Source: DATBLE01 sp963764565 (GTDB lineage: Bacteria; Actinomycetota; Thermoleophilia; Gaiellales; Gaiellaceae). From it: DNA of 64,000 bases. Positions 59,708 to 64,000 of the stretch are shown piece after piece. Position 1 is the stretch's first letter. Every line of letters starts with the position of its first letter. Made by a program: the position numbers and the translations under genes. The notes under the pieces were generated by a model that had not been told where the DNA came from, did no database searches, and saw nothing but the letters and a program-made list of their open reading frames with translations. The stretch lies in NCBI GenBank assembly GCA_963764565.1, contig CAVXTD010000022.1, positions 1-64,000 on the forward strand, given 5' to 3'.

Positions 59708-60295
59708 CTAGCCGGTGCCGGCGAGTGCCTCGATGCGGCCGACCGCCCGCGCGAGTGCCGCTCGCTCGAAGACAAACGGAGTCGCGTTCTGGATGTCGTG
59801 GAAGGGCGGCCCGTCGAGGTCGACCGCCCCCGCCGCCGCGTTCAGCGCATACCGCACCGGAATCTCGTGACAGACCACGAGCACGCGCTCAGCTCCGCTC
59901 TCGACGATGCCGGAGAAGCCTGCCGCGAACCGGCGCGCTGCTTCGTCGAGGCTCTCGCCTCGGGGGAACGGCAGCCGGCGCCCGATCTCGCGCTTGACCT
60001 CGCGGTAGCGGGCGAGGTCCGATCCCTCGAGCTCGCCGATCTTCACGTCATCGAGAAGCGGCTCGACCCGAACGGGCACACTGCGACCGGCCAGCGCAAG
60101 CTCGGCCGTCTCGCGCGCCCGCGGAAAGCGCGAGTGGACGCACAGGTCGAGCTCGAGCTGCGCGACCTGCGCTCCGAGCAGGCGCGCCTCGGTTCGGCCC
60201 AGCTCCGTCAGCGGGGCGTCGACGGTGGGGTCGCCGTTCACACGGTGCTCGACGTTCAGGATCGACTGCCCGTGCCGCGCGAGGATGACCAGCAC
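59708..60295 (-). CDS. Histidine phosphatase family protein
   Basis: A 195-residue protein. The RHG motif is VILARHGQSILNVEHRVNGD, followed by CVHSRFPRARETAELALAGR (second Arg), KIGELEGSDLARYREVKREI and RVLVVCHEIPVRYALNAAAG with the second His. The order is that of the phosphoglycerate-mutase-like branch-1 phosphatases. The substrate could be phosphoglycerate, alpha-ribazole phosphate or another small phosphate. Start GTG 60295, 12 bases after the stop of the upstream GYD gene. Confidence 0.9.
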   Translation of the reverse strand: MLVILARHGQSILNVEHRVNGDPTVDAPLTELGRTEARLLGAQVAQLELDLCVHSRFPRARETAELALAGRSVPVRVEPLLDDVKIGELEGSDLARYREVKREIGRRLPFPRGESLDEAARRFAAGFSGIVESGAERVLVVCHEIPVRYALNAAAGAVDLDGPPFHDIQNATPFVFERAALARAVGRIEALAGTG

Positions 60296-60307
60296 GTGGG
60301 GCCTGCG

Positions 60308-60595
60308 CTACTCCGAGAGCTGCGCGAGCAGGTCGTCGATCTCGATCAGCTCGAACGTCTGCAACTTGGCGCTGCCACGCGCGCCGAGCGCGATCGAGAC
60401 CTTCGCCACCGTCGCCGCATCCGGAGCCTCGACGATGTTCAGGAAGTCGTAGGCGCCGACCATGCTCCACTGGTGAAGCACCTTGGCGCCGAGCTCCTCG
60501 ACGTCCCGGTTGACCTCCTTCAGCCGGTCGGGGTTCGCCTGGAGCGTCTGCACGCCCTTGGCCGTCAGCGTGGTCAACATCACGTACTTCGGCAT
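60308..60595 (-). CDS. GYD domain protein
   Basis: A 95-residue protein. The signature VGAYDFLNIVEAPDAATVAK gives the family its name, preceded by MLTTLTAKGVQTLQANPDRL. The fold is a dimeric ferredoxin-like barrel. The function is unknown. ATG 60595 has GGAGGG upstream. Confidence 0.85.
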   Translation of the reverse strand: MPKYVMLTTLTAKGVQTLQANPDRLKEVNRDVEELGAKVLHQWSMVGAYDFLNIVEAPDAATVAKVSIALGARGSAKLQTFELIEIDDLLAQLSE

Positions 60596-60622
60596 CGGCC
60601 CTCCTTCGATCGGGAGGCGAGC

Positions 60623-61378
60623 TTACTTCCTGGCCTCGAATCGGGCGGCCTGATCGAGGTAGAGGATCGCCGAGCCGACGAACAGGATCGGCGAGAGGAC
60701 GAGGTCGGCGAGCGCCGTCGTCGACCGCTCGCCCAACTCTCCGCCGTTGCGGATGAGCAGGGCGAGCATCAGCCTGACCACCCCGTACAGGATCACGAGC
60801 GTGGCCAGGCCGCCGGCGGCATGGACGTAATCGGCGCGTCCGAGCCGGGGAGCGCGGCCGAGCGCCTGGCGGATGCCGGCGCCTTCGACGAGGACCACCG
60901 GGACCGCCCACCCCATCAACGCCAGGTAGAGCACGGCCGGCAGCGCCAGGAAGCCGAGCAGCGCGACGAACAGAGGGACGGGGATCCAGACCAGCACGCC
61001 GACGGCGTATGCAGCGGCGAGCCGCCGCCGGTCCGGCTGCACGCCTGTGACCAGCACGATCGCGACGATGAACGAGGCGGTGAAGAGAAGCGCGCCGAGC
61101 ACGAGCGACGTCTCGAAGCCGCCGCCGAGGAGCGCATGCCGTTGCTCGAAGCCGCGCGGTGGCGGATGACCGTACGGCTCCGTCTGGCGCTTTCCGAAAG
61201 CCGTCGTCAGTTGCGTGAGCGCGGCGACCGAGATCCCCAGAGGCAAGACCTGGAAGAAGTGGCGCTGGTAGAAGCCGATCGTCTCCGCGACCAGCTGCCC
61301 GACCGTGCGTGACTCGGGCGGAAGCGGCGGCGGCAGCGGCGGCTGCGGGCCGCGCTGCCGCCGGCCCTTCCGCGCCAT
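60623..61378 (-). CDS. Multi-pass membrane protein of unknown function
   Basis: A 251-residue protein with a proline-rich basic start (RQRGPQPPLPPPLPPESRTV), then FYQRHFFQVLPLGISVAALT and five or six hydrophobic helices, among them SLVLGALLFTASFIVAIVLV and WIPVPLFVALLGFLALPAVL. It resembles DUF-type proteins of the glycerophosphoryl diester membrane domain shape. ATG 61378 overlaps the stop of the next upstream gene (ATGA). Confidence 0.7.
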   Translation of the reverse strand: MARKGRRQRGPQPPLPPPLPPESRTVGQLVAETIGFYQRHFFQVLPLGISVAALTQLTTAFGKRQTEPYGHPPPRGFEQRHALLGGGFETSLVLGALLFTASFIVAIVLVTGVQPDRRRLAAAYAVGVLVWIPVPLFVALLGFLALPAVLYLALMGWAVPVVLVEGAGIRQALGRAPRLGRADYVHAAGGLATLVILYGVVRLMLALLIRNGGELGERSTTALADLVLSPILFVGSAILYLDQAARFEARK

Positions 61379-61587
61379 CAGAATCGCCGCCTGGTCAGGT
61401 AGTAGTGGATGAAGTACAGGGGCAAGAAGAGCCCGACGGCGAGGAACGTCAGTACCCCCCAGGCGGTCGCGTGCTTGCTGCCGTGCCTGCTGGCGTGCCA
61501 GTACACCCACATCGAGAGCCCTGCCGCCAGCAGGACCGCCACGGCGAACTGTCCGAAGCTGAGGTTCGCGAGCGAGGCGGTGGGCAT
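61378..61587 (-). CDS. Small two-helix membrane protein (69 aa)
   Basis: A 69-residue protein: LSFGQFAVAVLLAAGLSMWV, then YWHASRHGSKHATAWGV and LTFLAVGLFLPLYFIHYYLT. Two helices with a His-rich loop. Translationally coupled to the downstream membrane protein by the ATGA overlap, so they may work together. Confidence 0.7.
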   Translation of the reverse strand: MPTASLANLSFGQFAVAVLLAAGLSMWVYWHASRHGSKHATAWGVLTFLAVGLFLPLYFIHYYLTRRRF

Positions 61588-61622
61588 CGCGCGAGCCTAG
61601 CTCCGATGCGATGATGCAGGCG

Positions 61623-62025
61623 ATGGGCTACCACGTCGTCCGAGCGGGAGAGCATTCCTTCGAGGAGCGGCCGAACCCCGACCGGCCGAGAAGACCAGGC
61701 CGCGCGGCTCGCATCCGACGTGACGACCGCCGCCTTGCTCAAGGAGTCCCGGGCGCGGCTCTGGCGCTACCCCGCGGGCACGCGCGGCCGCCGCCATGCC
61801 GACGAGGTTCAGGAAGAGGTGTTCGTCGTTCTCAGCGGCACGCTGACGATGCTGCTCGGCGAACCGCCCGAGAAGATCGAGCTACCGCCGGAGAGCGTGG
61901 TCGCAGTCGAGCCGAAGACACCGCTCCAGCTTCGCAACGACGGGGACGAGGAGGTCGTCGTCTTCGTCTACGGCGCCCCGCCCGAGCAGGGCGGCGCCGA
62001 GTTCTTCGACGACCCAGAGCCCTAG
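61623..62025 (+). CDS. Cupin domain protein, frameshifted
   Basis: The start (MGYHVVRAGEHSFEERPNPD) is in one frame. The rest continues in another as VTTAALLKESRARLWRYPAG, RHADEVQEEVFVVLSGTLTM and VVAVEPKTPLQLRNDGDEEV. The E-E-x-F-V-V-L-S-G-T core marks a cupin. Deleting one A near 61690 joins the two into about 133 residues. The metal site has only one clear His, so it may bind its ligand without metal. The end overlaps the tiny coiled-coil gene by four bases. Confidence 0.65.
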
Positions 62026-62153
62026 CGGCCCTGAGCTTCCATCCGAGCCTGCACGCGTTCGAACATCGCGCGGAGCTCGCGCAGGTCGGCTCTGATCCCT
62101 TCGATCAGCCGACGGATCTCGGCCCGATTCTCAGGCGTCAGATTCTTCTTCAT
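62022..62153 (-). CDS. Tiny coiled-coil protein (43 aa)
   Basis: From ATG 62151-62153: MKKNLTPENRAEIRRLIEGI, then RADLRELRAMFERVQARMEA with QGR. One long amphipathic helix with heptad spacing (I, L, I, L, L, M, V). It overlaps the end of the 46-residue gene by 23 bases in a different frame, so the two are co-translated. The function is unknown; it may form a small oligomer. Confidence 0.55.
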   Translation of the reverse strand: MKKNLTPENRAEIRRLIEGIRADLRELRAMFERVQARMEAQGR

Positions 62154-62271
62154 GATCGTCCTCCTCGGTGAAGAGCGCGAGCAGCATCTCCAGCCTCGCA
62201 TCGATCCGCATCAGCATGTTGATGATGCCAGACACCGTGTCCGGGTCGAGCGGGGATTCCCAGTCCTCCAT
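62131..62271 (-). CDS. Tiny acidic protein (46 aa)
   Basis: From ATG 62269-62271: MEDWESPLDPDTVSGIINML, then MRIDARLEMLLALFTEEDDH with EEESDA. A helix (TVSGIINMLMRIDARLEMLLALF) is followed by an acidic tail. The layout suits dimerisation or binding to a basic partner. It begins 44 bases after the clpB stop, possibly in one transcript with it and with the tiny gene at 62022-62153. Confidence 0.55.
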   Translation of the reverse strand: MEDWESPLDPDTVSGIINMLMRIDARLEMLLALFTEEDDHEEESDA

Positions 62272-62315
62272 CTGACGATCGTTGCGGCGGCCATGAGGAT
62301 TGGCAAGCTGTCCAT

Positions 62316-64000
<1,685 letters not shown>

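Overview
The window is dense, very GC-rich chromosomal DNA of an actinobacterial type. GTG and TTG starts are common, and neighbouring genes often overlap by 4 bases (GTGA or ATGA). The gene set fits Actinomycetota: a primary sigma factor, a MoeZ/CysO/CysM/Mec sulfur-carrier cysteine pathway, DUF501 beside a FtsB/DivIC-like gene, an LCP-family protein, two SurA-like lipoproteins, Mfd and a CcdA/CcmH/TlpA cytochrome c module. The small, unfamiliar membrane proteins make a deep branch such as Thermoleophilia/Gaiellales my best guess. That placement is inference.

Layout. 1-8.3 kb is an accessory zone of small enzymes and cupins, several truncated genes, and five copies of a short direct repeat (5325-7661). 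8.6-14 kb holds rpoD, a TPR protein, the cysteine cluster moeZ-cysO-cysM-mec and a small copper protein. 14-25.7 kb mixes DJ-1, MFS, a sugar-binding protein, RraA-like, CNNM/CBS, a metallo-beta-lactamase-fold enzyme, a radical SAM protein behind a LexA-type SOS box, a two-component pair, a metallopeptidase, an FAD enzyme and a VOC protein. 25.7-28 kb has an RskA-type anti-sigma factor, a 7Fe ferredoxin interrupted by a LAGLIDADG intein, and a receiver-like protein. 28-34.4 kb has cytochrome c biogenesis, an L,D-transpeptidase, GDPD, small membrane proteins, DUF501 and FtsB-like. 36-48.9 kb is a minus-strand housekeeping block: pyk, eno, mazG, two surA, mfd, pth, rplY, prs, glmU. Next come tRNA-Gln(TTG) and ispE-ksgA-tatD-metG, an M23-like surface protein, rsmI, a ROK kinase, an LCP protein, a glycosyltransferase, small proteins and clpB, which runs off the right edge.

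The most interesting object is the ferredoxin gene at 26416-27654. A 312-residue intein with splicing motifs and two LAGLIDADG motifs sits exactly at a cysteine that becomes a cluster ligand after splicing. Other points of note are a CysO whose Gly-Gly is masked by three extra residues next to a JAMM protease, the SOS box with a possibly leaderless radical SAM gene, the five-copy repeat array, and two tiny overlapping genes beside clpB.

Quality warning. At least thirteen genes, including essential ones (pth, prs, clpB), are broken by a single-base shift. In every case removal of one base restores the family sequence. This looks like insertion-type sequencing error, so I describe these genes across the shift rather than as true pseudogenes.
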